A DNA stretch of 5,042 nt from Planctomycetota bacterium (lineage in GTDB: Bacteria; Planctomycetota; Phycisphaerae; WQYP01). The stretch's first letter is position 1, and each line of letters begins with the position of its first letter. Made by a program: the position numbers and the translations under genes. A model generated the notes under the pieces. That model did no database searches, was not told the origin of the DNA, and was given only the letters and a program-made list of their open reading frames with translations. The DNA is taken from contig JAJYPG010000147.1 in assembly GCA_021795535.1 (NCBI GenBank), forward strand, positions 1 through 5,042. Direction: 5' to 3'. This document shows, one piece after another, positions 4,888 through 5,042 of the stretch.

Positions 4888-5042
4888 TCAGCCGGGAATA
4901 ATCAGCCGGGAAGCCGGGGCCGCCGGTGCGGAAGTTGAATCAATCTCTTTGGCCGCGCCCGCGGGTTCATTGACGCCATCATTGATGGCTTCCTGCACAT
5001 TACGCATTAATTCCATGTATTCCAACTGTGCGCCAATCAGCT
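4888..5042 (-). CDS. Unrecognised protein, C-terminal end only (partial)
   Basis: On the minus strand one frame is open from the window edge for 50 codons to a TGA at 4888-4890; the other two frames in this strand hit stops within the first 14 codons. The peptide has an amphipathic helix-like part (LIGAQLEYMELMRNVQEAIN), then a low-complexity Ala/Pro/Ser stretch (SAPAAPAS) and ends RLIIPG. Codon choice looks like that of the neighbours. The 5' part lies beyond the window, so I cannot name a family or function. The gene converges on rho with 55 bases between the stops. The call rests on an open frame and composition only. Confidence 0.6.
   Translation of the reverse strand, partial: LIGAQLEYMELMRNVQEAINDGVNEPAGAAKEIDSTSAPAAPASRLIIPG

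Noticed and set aside
4504..4938. Plus-strand open frame of 144 codons overlapping the rho 3' end
   Set aside because: It overlaps the rho tail in another frame and reads into the convergent gene. The Arg/Cys/Trp-rich translation is typical of an out-of-frame GC-rich read.

Overview
The window (5042 bases, moderately GC-rich) is an ordinary-looking piece of a bacterial chromosome with well-spaced housekeeping and regulatory genes. I see no insertion sequence, phage gene, CRISPR array or toxin-antitoxin pair. The taxon is uncertain. The STAS protein (SSAALG motif, LRLC and KLNKLF stretches) and a Rho lacking its usual N-terminal domain remind me of Planctomycetota or a related lineage. This is an impression from memory, not a test.

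Layout, left to right. The first 31 bases are, on the minus strand, the 5' half of a tRNA, most likely tRNA-Gln, cut off by the window edge just before its anticodon. Next, also on the minus strand, is a PPK2-family polyphosphate kinase (131-967). A 264-base divergent gap (968-1231) follows. It carries a weak promoter for ppk2 and, facing right, a near-consensus sigma70 promoter followed by a terminator-like hairpin with eight T's inside the leader of the next gene. Two plus-strand genes then form a partner-switching pair: a STAS-domain anti-sigma factor antagonist (1232-1615) and an RsbW/SpoIIAB-like HATPase anti-sigma factor (1759-2292). A gap of 143 bases between them contains its own TATAAT box, a 13-base palindrome and a hairpin. 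No sigma factor or PP2C phosphatase gene is visible nearby.

After a 266-base gap with no convincing gene comes a cytoplasmic glycerophosphodiester phosphodiesterase (2559-3278). Its promoter, an extended -10 box, lies so close to the ATG that the mRNA should be leaderless or nearly so. Then comes rho (3462-4832), the most unusual gene here. It starts directly at the RNA-binding cold-shock-like domain, has lost several aromatic RNA contacts there, keeps an intact motor, and ends in a proline/alanine-rich linker plus an arginine/glycine-rich tail. A convergent, unrecognised gene enters from the right edge (C-terminal 50 residues, stop at 4888-4890).

The genes do not form one pathway. The common thread is regulation and stress: polyphosphate/nucleotide balance, a sigma-factor switch, phospholipid head-group recycling and transcription termination. 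I found no clear new multi-gene system. The best leads are the Rho architecture, the possible attenuator before the STAS gene and the leaderless GDPD transcript.
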